From Microbulbifer sp. THAF38 (lineage in GTDB: Bacteria > Pseudomonadota > Gammaproteobacteria > Pseudomonadales > Cellvibrionaceae): a stretch of DNA of 64,000 nucleotides. Of this stretch, positions 11,622-20,620 are shown piece by piece. The stretch covers positions 1,375,001 through 1,439,000 of the forward strand of contig NZ_CP045369.1 in NCBI RefSeq assembly GCF_009363535.1. Direction: 5' to 3'. Both the position numbers and the translations under genes were made by a program. The notes beneath the pieces were generated by a model. It had not been told where the DNA came from and ran no database searches. It saw only the letters and a list, made by a program, of their open reading frames with translations. Numbering within the stretch: position 1 is the stretch's first letter; every line of letters begins with the position of its first letter.

Positions 11622-12698
11622 GTGACAGGCAAAACCAAAGCCAGTATAGCTATTGCCGGTGGCGGTCTTCTGGGGCGGCTACTCGCCTGGCGGCTCAGTC
11701 GGCGAGACCTGGATATAACATTGTTTGAGGCCGGCGATTTGTCGGCATCGGAAGGGGGTGCCTGCTGGACGGCGGCGGGGATGATCTCGCCACTATCGGA
11801 GTTGGTGCACAGTGATAAGCGAGTCTACCAACTGGGACTGCAAAGCCTCGAGCTATGGTCTGACTGGTCCAGGCAACTGGAGCAACAGAGTGGGTGCAAA
11901 GTGGAGTACCGCAGAGCGGGCTCGATTCTGGTGGCACACGGTAAAGACAGGAGTGAGTTATTGCAATTCCTGAGGGAGTTGCAGGGTAAGTTGGGCGAAT
12001 CCGCGGGGGAGCAGGTGCAACCGCTGGATGTCAATGCACTGGCTGAGTTGGAGCCTGCCCTGCAAAGCTTTGAGCAGGGGCTTTACCTGCGGGGTGAGGC
12101 GGATATCAATAATCAATGCCTGTTACCCATATTGCTGACCATATTGCGCCAGCAAGGTGTGAATTTAAGAGACCACAGTAAGGTGAGTTGTGAAGCGGGA
12201 CAAATTTCTCTTGCTTCAGGGGAAGAGAAATTCGACTGTGTGATCGACTGTCGTGGCCTAGGTGCCAAGGGGCAGGTGGAGGGCTTGCGCGGTGTCCGCG
12301 GTGAGGTGATGGTCGTGGAATCCCGAGAGGTGGTTTTACAGCGTCCAGTGCGCCTACTTCATCCCCGTTACAAACTCTACGCCGTGCCCCGCAGTAATGG
12401 CCGCACTGTGATTGGCGCTACAGAAATTGAAAGTGAAGATCTGTCCCCGATTTCGGTGCGCTCTAGCATGGAACTCTCCTCTGCCCTTTATTCCCTTAAT
12501 CCGGCATTTGCCGAGGCTCGTATTGTGGAGACTCGAGTGAACTGTCGCCCTGCCACTATGGATAATCTGCCATATATACACAATGAGGATGGGCTGGTGC
12601 GGGTAAATGGCCTCTATCGCCACGGCTATCTTTTAGCGCCGGCGATGGTAGAGCAGGTCGTGAATCAAGTAACGCAACAACGGTTACAGGTGGTTTGA
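11622..12698 (+). CDS. thiO: Glycine oxidase ThiO (FAD-dependent)
   Basis: A 358-residue FAD-dependent amine oxidase that makes dehydroglycine (iminoacetate) for the thiazole ring. The dinucleotide-binding motif AGGGLLGRLLAWRL is at residues 12-25. The DAO-family C-terminus has RVNCRPATMDNLPYI, then GLYRHGYLLAPAM. The start is GTG with a GATAGG-like site upstream. The stop overlaps the thiS start by one base, which indicates translational coupling. Oxygen-dependent ThiO, rather than ThiH, fits an aerobic organism. Confidence 0.93.
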   Translation: MTGKTKASIAIAGGGLLGRLLAWRLSRRDLDITLFEAGDLSASEGGACWTAAGMISPLSELVHSDKRVYQLGLQSLELWSDWSRQLEQQSGCKVEYRRAGSILVAHGKDRSELLQFLRELQGKLGESAGEQVQPLDVNALAELEPALQSFEQGLYLRGEADINNQCLLPILLTILRQQGVNLRDHSKVSCEAGQISLASGEEKFDCVIDCRGLGAKGQVEGLRGVRGEVMVVESREVVLQRPVRLLHPRYKLYAVPRSNGRTVIGATEIESEDLSPISVRSSMELSSALYSLNPAFAEARIVETRVNCRPATMDNLPYIHNEDGLVRVNGLYRHGYLLAPAMVEQVVNQVTQQRLQVV

Positions 12699-12898
12699 TG
12701 CAAGTATCAATCAATGGGGAAGCTCACAGCCTCGAATCTCCCATAAAACTCACTGCACTTTTACATCAACTGGGGTATCGCGGAGAAACATTTGCCGTTG
12801 CGGTTAACGGTAGTTTTGTCAGCCGCTCGGAATATGGTAATACACAGATTAATAGCGGCGATAGCCTGGATATTGTTGCGCCAGTAGTAGGGGGTTAG
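12698..12898 (+). CDS. thiS: Sulfur carrier protein ThiS
   Basis: A 66-residue ubiquitin-fold sulfur carrier ending in the required Gly-Gly (PVVGG). ThiF adenylates this terminus, and the resulting thiocarboxylate gives sulfur to ThiG. The ATG overlaps the thiO stop (TGATG). A second start codon three bases upstream is TTG and is less likely. It is followed after 5 bases by thiG. Confidence 0.95.
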   Translation: MQVSINGEAHSLESPIKLTALLHQLGYRGETFAVAVNGSFVSRSEYGNTQINSGDSLDIVAPVVGG

Positions 12899-12903
12899 AA
12901 AAG

Positions 12904-13710
12904 GTGAGTGATCTATTAACGCTCTACGGAAAAACATTTAATAGCCGGCTTTTGGTGGGAACGGCTCTATACCCATCCCCTGCCATTATGCGTGAGTCGG
13001 TGCAAGCCTCAGCATCAGAAATTATTACTTTGTCTCTGCGTCGACAGAATCCAGCGCAGCAGCGGGACAATAGTTTTTGGAATTATATTCGCGAGTTTGG
13101 TTGCCAGTTGTTGCCCAATACTGCCGGCTGTAAATCCTCCCGTGAGGCGATCGAGCTGGCAAAAATGTCCCAGGAGATTTTCCAGACTGACTGGATCAAA
13201 CTGGAAGTCATTGGCGATGACTACAACTTGCAACCTGACCCTTTTGGTTTGGTAGAGGCGGCGAGGGAGCTAGTTCATCTCGGCTTTAAAGTCTTGCCTT
13301 ACTGCACTGATGACTTGGTCTTATGCCGCAAGCTACTAGATGTGGGCTGTGAGGTATTGATGCCTTGGGGGGCACCGATTGGCACTGGGCAGGGACTTCT
13401 GAATAAGTACAACCTGCAAACTCTGCGTGATCGCTTGAGTGATGTGCCACTTATTATTGATGCTGGCATCGGTGCGCCATCGCAGGCTGCCGAAGCTCTG
13501 GAGATGGGATTTGATGCGGTATTACTAAATACTGCTATCGCCAAAGCGCAAGATCCCGTACGGATGGCGCAGGCCTTTAAGTTGGCGGTGGAGTCTGGGC
13601 GCATCGCCTTTAATGCGGGCCTGATGCTCAGGAGACAAACTGCCAGCCCCAGTACCCCAACCCTGGATATGCCATTCTGGCAGCAGGCAGAGAGTATGCT
13701 GCAGGATTAG
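12904..13710 (+). CDS. thiG: Thiazole synthase ThiG
   Basis: A 268-residue TIM-barrel enzyme that condenses deoxyxylulose phosphate, dehydroglycine and the ThiS thiocarboxylate into the thiazole phosphate. The Schiff-base lysine is K99 in WIKLEVIGD. The phosphate-binding segments [10 protein letters not shown] and [12 protein letters not shown] are present. The start is GTG, five bases after thiS, with AAAAGG just upstream. Length and motifs match the family. Confidence 0.96.
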   Translation: MSDLLTLYGKTFNSRLLVGTALYPSPAIMRESVQASASEIITLSLRRQNPAQQRDNSFWNYIREFGCQLLPNTAGCKSSREAIELAKMSQEIFQTDWIKLEVIGDDYNLQPDPFGLVEAARELVHLGFKVLPYCTDDLVLCRKLLDVGCEVLMPWGAPIGTGQGLLNKYNLQTLRDRLSDVPLIIDAGIGAPSQAAEALEMGFDAVLLNTAIAKAQDPVRMAQAFKLAVESGRIAFNAGLMLRRQTASPSTPTLDMPFWQQAESMLQD

Positions 13711-13711
13711 G

Positions 13712-15271
13712 ATGTTTATGCGAGATCAATTTCTAACAAAAAAACCTATCACCTGGACCATTGCTGGCAGTGACTCTGGGGGAGGTGCCGGTATACAGGC
13801 AGACTTGCTGACGTTTGCCGATTTTGACTGTCACGGTTGTAGTGCTATCACCGCCAACACCGCACAAAATACGGTGGAAGTGACTGCGATTAATGCAGTT
13901 TCTTTAGAGGTACTGGATTCCCAGCTACAGACTTTACAGCGGGACTTATTCCCCGCTGCGATTAAAATTGGCCTGCTGGCCAATACCGGTCAAGTCTTGT
14001 TGGTTGCTAATTTTTTACGCAAATTAAAAACGATACAGCCGGTTCCCGTTATTTACGATCCGGTTGCCATTGCCACCAGTGGAGCAGGACTTACTGAGGA
14101 TGATATTACTGCGGAAGTCTTGGCTCAGTTATTGCCGCAGTGTGACCTGGTGACCCCCAACTTACATGAATTGGAGTGGCTTACCCGGGCGAGTACCGGG
14201 GATGCGAAATCTATTTTAGAGGCTGCGCGACAGCTGCACGCCTTGGCAGGTACTGCGGTTTTGGTGACCGGTGGCCACACGCAGTTGCGGCCAGGTGAGG
14301 TTTCTGACTTGTTTTGGGACGGTGAAAAGGCCGACTGGTTTATTGGCAGGCAAGTGCCGGGTAATAATAGCCACGGAACCGGCTGCACCTTATCCTCTGC
14401 TATTGCCGCCTGTTGTGCTCTCGGTTATCCCATGAGAGATGCCTGTGTCGTTGGTAAGGCCTATGTACAACGTGGTTTACGCCTTGGGGAGAATTCCCAT
14501 ATCGGCGTTGGTGCCAGCCCGGTAGGGCATTGTGGTTGGCCACTAGACTTGGCGGATTTCCCAGAGATACTGGTAGCGGGTGAAGAGCGCGCGCAAGATT
14601 ACGGCCTTAGCTCTACCCAGCCATTCGTTCAAGGATTTGCTGCAACCGATTCCCAAGCTTTGGGTTTATATCCGGTGGTGGACACTGTGGAATGGTTGCA
14701 ACGCCTCGCTGAACAGGGCGTGCGCACCTTACAGTTGCGGATAAAAACACCCGGTGAGGATCTACGTGAGCAAATTAAGCGTGCGGTCGCTATCGGTAGG
14801 ACTTATAACTTGCGCCTGTTTATCAATGATTACTGGCAGCTAGCGATTGAATGCGGTGCTTATGGTGTTCATTTGGGGCAGGAGGATTTACAAGAGGCGG
14901 ATCTTGCTGCAATCCAATCTGCGGGCCTTAAGCTGGGTATCAGTACCCACGGTTTCTTCGAATTATTGCTGGCCTATCGATATCGCCCCAGTTATCTGGC
15001 GATCGGTGCTATTTACCCCACCAATACCAAGGATATGTCTGATCAGTTACAAGGGGTAGAGAAGCTGACGCGGATGGCTGCACTTCTACCCAATTACCCA
15101 CTGGTTGCGATTGGTGGCATTAATCAGCAGTGCGCACCAGAGATTATTGCTACCGGTGTGGGCAGTATCGCTGTGGTCAGTGCAATTACCAAGGCAGAAA
15201 ATTATAAGCGGGCGGTTGCCGAATTCAATGCCCTCCTGGAAGACAAGGGTACGGAAGTCGAGCCATGTTAA
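13712..15271 (+). CDS. thiDE: Bifunctional HMP-P kinase / thiamine-phosphate synthase (ThiD-ThiE fusion)
   Basis: A 519-residue fusion. Residues about 12-270 are ThiD, the HMP and HMP-P kinase, with the N-terminal TIAGSDSGGGAGIQADL and the anion-hole segment NNSHGTGCTLSSAIAA. Residues about 310-510 are ThiE, which joins HMP-PP with thiazole phosphate, with LQLRIKTP, RLFINDYW, GVHLGQEDL and VAIGGIN. It therefore supplies both pyrimidine activation and final coupling. It starts one base after thiG; a second ATG two codons later (13718) is equally possible. The stop overlaps the thiF start. ThiD-ThiE fusions are known in gammaproteobacteria. Confidence 0.95.
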   Translation: MFMRDQFLTKKPITWTIAGSDSGGGAGIQADLLTFADFDCHGCSAITANTAQNTVEVTAINAVSLEVLDSQLQTLQRDLFPAAIKIGLLANTGQVLLVANFLRKLKTIQPVPVIYDPVAIATSGAGLTEDDITAEVLAQLLPQCDLVTPNLHELEWLTRASTGDAKSILEAARQLHALAGTAVLVTGGHTQLRPGEVSDLFWDGEKADWFIGRQVPGNNSHGTGCTLSSAIAACCALGYPMRDACVVGKAYVQRGLRLGENSHIGVGASPVGHCGWPLDLADFPEILVAGEERAQDYGLSSTQPFVQGFAATDSQALGLYPVVDTVEWLQRLAEQGVRTLQLRIKTPGEDLREQIKRAVAIGRTYNLRLFINDYWQLAIECGAYGVHLGQEDLQEADLAAIQSAGLKLGISTHGFFELLLAYRYRPSYLAIGAIYPTNTKDMSDQLQGVEKLTRMAALLPNYPLVAIGGINQQCAPEIIATGVGSIAVVSAITKAENYKRAVAEFNALLEDKGTEVEPC

Positions 15272-16014
15272 GCAGTAAGGAGCTACAGCGGTACAGTCGC
15301 CAGATGATACTGCCCCAGGTGGGAGAAGAGGGACAGGAAAAACTGGCGGCAGCACGGGTAATGATCATTGGTCTCGGTGGCTTGGGTAGTCCGGCAGCAC
15401 TTTACCTCGCCGCTGCAGGCATCGGTGAATTGCACTTAGTAGATGGCGATCATATTGATCTTTCTAATTTGCAGAGACAGGTGCTGTACAAAACCAATCA
15501 CCAAGGTAAATCAAAGGCGCAGGTGGCGGCACAGCAGTTAACCGCAGCAAATCCCAATATTCGAATTTATGCGCATCCTCAAATGGCCGATGAAATCTGG
15601 CTTAGAGATCATGTTGCACAGGTGGATCTGGTGCTGGATTGCACGGATAACCTCAAAATACGCTACCTGATAAATCGAGCTTGTCACGACATCGGGCGAC
15701 CAGTAGTGATGGCATCAGCCCAGGGCTTTTCCGGACAGTTGATTAGTTTTGATTTTTCTAAGAATAAAAATCCCTGTTACGCCTGTCTGTTTCCACCCCA
15801 ACAGCAGGAAGATGTTCATAATTGCTCAACGATGGGGGTGATTGGTCCGGTTTTGGGTGTTGTTGGAAGCGTTCAAGCTTTGGAGGCATTGAAAATTTTA
15901 CTCGGTTTGCCGGCATCCAGTCTTGGTCAATTGTATTTAATTGAGGGGGAGACCCTGGCTATGCGGACACTAAAGCTAAATAAATCTGAGAATTGTCCGG
16001 TTTGTTCTGCATAG
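15265..16014 (+). CDS. thiF: ThiS adenylyltransferase ThiF
   Basis: A 249-residue E1-like enzyme of the ThiF/MoeB/HesA family. The nucleotide-binding loop IIGLGGLGSPA and the aspartate-bearing LVDGDHIDLSNLQRQ are intact. Zinc is held by two CxxC pairs, CYAC and the C-terminal CPVC. The conserved Cys in HNCSTMG matches the residue implicated in sulfur transfer. It overlaps thiDE by seven bases and ends the operon. MoeB is a close relative, but the operon context makes ThiF the better name. Confidence 0.94.
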   Translation: MLSSKELQRYSRQMILPQVGEEGQEKLAAARVMIIGLGGLGSPAALYLAAAGIGELHLVDGDHIDLSNLQRQVLYKTNHQGKSKAQVAAQQLTAANPNIRIYAHPQMADEIWLRDHVAQVDLVLDCTDNLKIRYLINRACHDIGRPVVMASAQGFSGQLISFDFSKNKNPCYACLFPPQQQEDVHNCSTMGVIGPVLGVVGSVQALEALKILLGLPASSLGQLYLIEGETLAMRTLKLNKSENCPVCSA

Positions 16015-16020
16015 AAGTTG

Positions 16021-16032
16021 GCATAATTATGC
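16021..16032. other. Perfect 12-bp palindrome after thiF
   Basis: GCATAATTATGC lies seven bases after the thiF stop, with GTT and AAC on the flanks, and TTTTTT follows some 15 bases later. It could be a weak terminator or a protein-binding site; neither is shown. The rest of the 269-base gap before dps is AT-rich, and I could not identify an OxyR or Fur site in it. Confidence 0.3.
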
Positions 16033-16283
16033 AACAAATAATAATTTTTTAAATTTCTCAGGGTGTCGGATATTTTTTTTGTGGTTTTTTTTGAAGGAAA
16101 GTTTCGAATTTGGGGGGTAGGCGTGACACATCTTCCTGATATTGTTAATGTGTAATCGAAAGCTGTGTATTTATAGATGTTGAATTTTGTGTCTTGGCTT
16201 TCATAGGCTCAATATTTGTATCTTTTTCAATACATGGACTTTTTTACAAAAACCCAACTCTTATACACGAGGGGCGCGTTGTT

Positions 16284-16754
16284 ATGAAGAAAATTGACAT
16301 TGGTATTAGTGAAAGTGACCGGGAAAAAATCGCTGGTGGCCTCAAACACTTATTGGCAGACAGCTATACCCTATACCTGCAAACGCACAATTTTCACTGG
16401 AATGTCACAGGCCCGCTGTTTCGTGAATTACATCTGATGTTTGAGGAACAGTATACGGAGCTTGCAGAAGCGGTTGATGATATCGCCGAGCGTATCAGAA
16501 CCTTGGGAGTTCCCGCCCCAGGCACTTACCAGGCATTTGCTCAATTGAGCTCAATTGAGGAAGTGGTAGAAGTTCCTGCAGCCGAGGATATGGTAAAAAT
16601 ATTAACCGAAGGCCACGAAAAGGTCATTAAGACTTGCCGGGAAGTATTAAAGTCTGCGCAAAAAGGGGAGGATGAATCCACCCTGGCATTAGTGTCTGAT
16701 CGCATGCAGGTGCATGAAAAAACTGCCTGGATGTTGCGGGCTACCAGTCAATAA
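16284..16754 (+). CDS. dps: Dps family DNA-binding ferritin-like protein
   Basis: A 156-residue mini-ferritin that oxidises and stores iron in a 12-subunit shell and protects DNA from peroxide. The inter-subunit ferroxidase ligands are visible: H38 in [11 protein letters not shown]50, E54, D65 and E69 in DDIAERI, matching H51, H63, D67, D78 and E82 of E. coli Dps. I start at ATG 16284 (MKKIDIG), with GAGGGG upstream, which gives the normal Dps length. An upstream in-frame ATG at 16194 would add 30 unusual residues. It ends at a strong hairpin shared with the convergent LysR gene. Confidence 0.93.
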   Translation: MKKIDIGISESDREKIAGGLKHLLADSYTLYLQTHNFHWNVTGPLFRELHLMFEEQYTELAEAVDDIAERIRTLGVPAPGTYQAFAQLSSIEEVVEVPAAEDMVKILTEGHEKVIKTCREVLKSAQKGEDESTLALVSDRMQVHEKTAWMLRATSQ

Positions 16755-16761
16755 GGCTGTC

Positions 16762-16800
16762 TTCAGTGCGGGCGTTTCGCCCGCACTGAATAACTTATTT
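16762..16800. terminator. Hairpin terminator between dps and lysR-type gene
   Basis: A perfect 13-bp stem, TTCAGTGCGGGCG with CGCCCGCACTGAA around a TTT loop, lies between the convergent genes and is followed by TAACTTATTT on the plus strand. It most likely terminates dps. The tail runs into the end of the LysR gene. Confidence 0.8.
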
Positions 16801-17709
16801 CGGTAAGTATCCAGGATGTAAGTTCCCAGGGTCTTGTTGAATACTTCGCAGAAAAGCGCTGGCCGCAGCAGAGAGCGTGCCACGGCTTTTCATCAATATA
16901 CCGACCTCCTGATATACAACAGGAGCGGATAGAGGATGGCAGTGCAAACCGTACTCGCGCATCTGCCCTTCGCACAGACTCGGTACCGCACTTACCCCCA
17001 TATTGGCCCGAATCAATTGCCCGATAGTACTGAGCTGATTGGCTTCACACAGGTAACGGGCCACCTTGCCACAGTCTGCAAAGGCCTGCTCTGTCCAACG
17101 ACGCACAGCTGATCCCCTATTCATAGAAATAAACGGGTAGTCCGCCAGGTCGCGCCAGTGCAAGGCCTCTTTGCTGGACAGAGGGTGTTGCGGAGGAGTG
17201 ACCGCGATAAAGCGATCCCGCTCCAGGGGGGTAAACTCTAAGCCGCCCAGATCCTCCGGGCGGAAACTGATGCCCAGCTCTACGCGCCCCTCCTGCACTG
17301 ACTGCACAACACCCTCCATCACAATATCTTCCAGCACAATGTTGATTTGGGGATTGTCCCGGTGAAAGCTGGACAATAATTCGGGGAGGCGATTTAGGGC
17401 GAAGGCCGGGATTACCGCCAATAACAACTGCCCACGATTGAGGCGAAAACGCTGCTGAATGGCATCAAGAGACTGGTCCCAGTTGTTAAGCAACTGCTCT
17501 GCGCGGGTTAGGAATTCACGGCCCTCTGGGGTTAGCACGAGTTGGCGACCATCGCGACTGAACAGCGGTCCCCCGGTGGCGTCTTCCAGGTTGCGAATAG
17601 CCACCGACAGCGCCGGCTGGGAGGTATGTAGTTGTGCGCTGGCCTGCGCCAGGCTGTGGCTGCGCGCAACGGCTACGAAGGCGCGGAGCTGTTTTATAGT
17701 GGCACTCAC
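16795..17709 (-). CDS. LysR-family transcriptional regulator
   Basis: A 304-residue LysR-type regulator. The N-terminal winged helix-turn-helix is clear (IKQLRAFVAVARSHSLAQASAQL, written here in part as QLRAFVAVARSH, then TSQPALSVAIRNLE). The C-terminal substrate-binding domain follows. It is divergent from acetoacetyl-CoA synthetase, and LysR regulators commonly control their divergent neighbour, so it probably senses a short-chain acyl or ketone-body metabolite; that is inference. I start at the GTG at 17709, which has GGAG five bases upstream. An in-frame TTG at 17763 has no ribosome site. Confidence 0.85.
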   Translation of the reverse strand: MSATIKQLRAFVAVARSHSLAQASAQLHTSQPALSVAIRNLEDATGGPLFSRDGRQLVLTPEGREFLTRAEQLLNNWDQSLDAIQQRFRLNRGQLLLAVIPAFALNRLPELLSSFHRDNPQINIVLEDIVMEGVVQSVQEGRVELGISFRPEDLGGLEFTPLERDRFIAVTPPQHPLSSKEALHWRDLADYPFISMNRGSAVRRWTEQAFADCGKVARYLCEANQLSTIGQLIRANMGVSAVPSLCEGQMREYGLHCHPLSAPVVYQEVGILMKSRGTLSAAASAFLRSIQQDPGNLHPGYLPK

Positions 17710-17899
17710 AGGGGCTCCAGACTGATAACCGGGTTCCCGGCAGGGTTTCAGAAATACTTTCAAAAAAGTTAAGATTTTTTTAACAAACCTTCGAAAGATT
17801 AAAATAGTTTAAAGTTGTGGGGCAAGGCATGATTGCCCCTTTCGCCCAGAAAATGGGTGGAGAAACATCGAGAATAATGAACCCATAAGGCCTGCTGAA

Positions 17900-19879
17900 A
17901 TGAAGGACAACACACAACCACTCTGGCAACCGAGCCTCGAGGCTATTGCCGCTACCCAGATGGATGAGTTCCGCCGCCTGATCAACGAAAGGCACCAGCT
18001 GCAGCTGCAAGACTACAGCGCGCTCTACCAGTGGTCTGTACAGGAGAGGGAAACCTTTTGGCGTGACTTATGGGATTTCACCGAAGTACAGGCCAGCGCG
18101 CGCGGTGAAGAGGTATTGGGCCGTGACAATATGCCGGGCGCAGAGTGGTTCCCCGATGCCCGTCTCAACTTTGCCGAGAATCTTCTGCGTTTCCGCGACG
18201 ATAAACCGGCCTTGGTTGAGCGCCTGGAGAACGGCAGCCGCCGTCAGCTCAGTTATGCGCAGCTGCACAGCCGGGTAGAGCGCCTTGCCGCAGCCCTGGC
18301 GGATCAAGGGGTTTGCGAAGGGGATCGGATCGCTGGCTTTATGCCGAATGTGATCGATACCGTAGTGGCCATGTTGGCAGCCACCAGCCTCGGGGCGATT
18401 TGGACTTCCTGTTCGCCGGATTTTGGTATCAACGGGGTATTTGACCGTTTCGGCCAGGTGGGGCCAAAAGTACTGTTTGCCTGCGAAGGCTATTTCTATA
18501 ACGGCAAGGTGATTGATTCCCTGCCGCGCCTGCGTGAAATTATCGCCCGTATCGATTCCATCGAGAAACTGGTGGTGGTACCGGTTGCCCGCTCCCAGGA
18601 GGAAACCCGCCAGGTATTGGTGGCGGAACCTCTGGAGAAGGCAGTCATACTGCAGGATTTTGAAGCAGCGGCCCCCGAGCGCGAACTCTCTTTTGTCCAG
18701 ACTGCTTTCGATCACCCCCTCTACATTATGTACTCCTCCGGTACCACTGGGGTACCCAAGTGTATTGTGCATGGCGTAGGCGGCACGCTGCTGCAACACC
18801 TTAAGGAGCACCGCTTGCACTGCGATCTCCGTCGCGAGGATACGCTATTCTACTTCACCACTTGTGGTTGGATGATGTGGAATTGGCTGGTAAGCGGCCT
18901 GGCCTGCGGCGCCACCCTGGTCTTGTTTGACGGTTCACCTTTCTTCCCAGAGGCAGAGAGCCTGTGGGATATGGCAGATGAAGAAGGTATCAGTGTATTC
19001 GGTACCAGCGCTAAGTATATTGCCGCATTGGAGAAGAGCGGCTGTAAACCCCGTGAGAGTCATAAGCTGCAGCGTTTGCGCGCAGTTTTATCGACAGGAT
19101 CGCCCCTGGCCCACGAAGGCTTCCGCTATGTGTATCGGGATATCAAGGAAGACCTGTGTCTATCCTCTATCTCCGGTGGCACCGATATTGTGTCCTGCTT
19201 TGCCCTGGGCAACCCAACCCTGCCGGTTTATGCGGGAGAGTTGCAATGTCGCGGTTTGGGTATGGCCGTGGAAGTTTGGAATGATGAAGGGCAGGCGGTC
19301 ACAGAAGAAAAGGGCGAACTGGTGTGTGCCAAGTCTTTCCCCTGTATGCCAATTGGTTTCTGGAATGATCCCGACGGGAAGAAATATAACAGCGCCTACT
19401 TTGAAAACTGGCCCGGTGTTTGGGCCCATGGGGATTATGCGGAGATCACCGCCCATGAGGGTGTGGTTATTTACGGTCGCTCCGATGCGGTTCTGAATCC
19501 CGGTGGCGTGCGAATCGGCACCGCCGAAATCTATCGCCAGGTAGAGAAAGTAGAAGAGGTGCTCGACAGCATCTGTATCGGCCAGCAGTGGCATGACGAT
19601 GTGCGAGTGGTGCTGTTTGTGGTGCTGCGTGAAGGAATTGAGCTGGATGAGGGGCTGGTACAGAAGATTCGCTCCACCATTCGAGCCAATACTACCCCGC
19701 GCCATGTACCGGCCAAGGTGATTCAGGTGGGCGATATTCCGCGAACCATTAGTGGAAAAATTGTCGAGTTAGCCGTACGCAATGTGGTGCATGGCAAGGC
19801 GGTTAAGAATAAGGAAGCTCTTGCCAATCCCGAAGCACTGGCTCTGTTCGAAAACCTTCCGGAACTGGAGGAAGACTGA
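17900..19879 (+). CDS. Acetoacetyl-CoA synthetase (acetoacetate-CoA ligase)
   Basis: A 659-residue ATP-dependent ligase of the adenylate-forming superfamily that activates acetoacetate to acetoacetyl-CoA. The phosphate-binding A3 motif [10 protein letters not shown] is at residues 278-287. The catalytic lysine is K620 in [10 protein letters not shown]. Family-specific blocks are present: [14 protein letters not shown] near the N-terminus, TSCSPDFG, and [15 protein letters not shown]. The size fits acetoacetyl-CoA synthetase (about 650) and the motifs distinguish it from acetyl-CoA synthetase. It would serve ketone-body or polyhydroxybutyrate turnover. It is monocistronic and divergent from the LysR gene, its probable regulator. 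Confidence 0.93.
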   Translation: MKDNTQPLWQPSLEAIAATQMDEFRRLINERHQLQLQDYSALYQWSVQERETFWRDLWDFTEVQASARGEEVLGRDNMPGAEWFPDARLNFAENLLRFRDDKPALVERLENGSRRQLSYAQLHSRVERLAAALADQGVCEGDRIAGFMPNVIDTVVAMLAATSLGAIWTSCSPDFGINGVFDRFGQVGPKVLFACEGYFYNGKVIDSLPRLREIIARIDSIEKLVVVPVARSQEETRQVLVAEPLEKAVILQDFEAAAPERELSFVQTAFDHPLYIMYSSGTTGVPKCIVHGVGGTLLQHLKEHRLHCDLRREDTLFYFTTCGWMMWNWLVSGLACGATLVLFDGSPFFPEAESLWDMADEEGISVFGTSAKYIAALEKSGCKPRESHKLQRLRAVLSTGSPLAHEGFRYVYRDIKEDLCLSSISGGTDIVSCFALGNPTLPVYAGELQCRGLGMAVEVWNDEGQAVTEEKGELVCAKSFPCMPIGFWNDPDGKKYNSAYFENWPGVWAHGDYAEITAHEGVVIYGRSDAVLNPGGVRIGTAEIYRQVEKVEEVLDSICIGQQWHDDVRVVLFVVLREGIELDEGLVQKIRSTIRANTTPRHVPAKVIQVGDIPRTISGKIVELAVRNVVHGKAVKNKEALANPEALALFENLPELEED

Positions 19880-20007
19880 GGCCTTCAGGGTACTGAGGAG
19901 CTACGCATTGTGGTGAGGGTACGTAGGCGGGCGTCATTTTGTTTATGCCGGTTCTGCGCTACTCTTGCCCTCTAGTAAAACCCATAAATTCACGGCGAAG
20001 AACAAGT

Positions 20008-20400
20008 ATGGTTACATATCTCTATTGGGCAGCGGTTATTGCCCTGGTTATTCTCTCTCTCTTTATCGGTAGTCGTATGGGAAGCCTTAAAATTGGCGCC
20101 ATCGCGGCCGCTGTTTTCTTCCTCGCCGGGTGGCTGGCGTATTACTTCCATTACGAGCAGGTTTTTGTGAAGCGTTTTGGCGGCGTAATGAGTATTTCTG
20201 TGCCCGAGGGCTTCCGTCATATCGGCGCCACCTGGAAAGAAGATAATCTATGGGTTGAGAATTACGACCCCAGAACCAACCAGTGTATTTTCACTGAGTA
20301 TTCGAAGGGGAATATCCTCAAGGGGCGGGTCATTATCAAGGACTGTAACCCCCTACTTGGCAGCCCTAGCTCTAGCCCGAGTTCCAGCACCCAGCCATAA
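20008..20400 (+). CDS. Small two-TM membrane protein of unknown function
   Basis: A 130-residue protein I do not recognise. Two hydrophobic helices at about residues 3-24 and 30-50 would anchor it in the inner membrane. A soluble tail follows with one conserved-looking stretch (VPEGFRHIGATWKEDNLWVE), two Cys that could form a disulfide, and a Ser/Pro-rich end. I start at ATG 20008 because the upstream in-frame extension is not hydrophobic or protein-like. An 8-bp hairpin (CGAACCTG and CAGGTTCG, 20426-20453) follows the stop but has no T tract. Confidence 0.6.
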   Translation: MVTYLYWAAVIALVILSLFIGSRMGSLKIGAIAAAVFFLAGWLAYYFHYEQVFVKRFGGVMSISVPEGFRHIGATWKEDNLWVENYDPRTNQCIFTEYSKGNILKGRVIIKDCNPLLGSPSSSPSSSTQP

Positions 20401-20620
20401 ATCGTATATAGATTTTGGTCCGGCACGAACCTGAGAAAAAGCCAGCAGGTTCGCACACTTACGTCAGTATTTTGTGATCGACCATAAAATACCTCAGTTT
20501 ATGAATTGTTTGTGCCGACAAATTTCCCCTGAGCATTGGTTGTTCGGGGAAAAACCAGATGTTAAGGGAATGGACTCCCGGTAGTAGGCGGAGTAACCGC
20601 TGTGGACAACGGATAAAATT

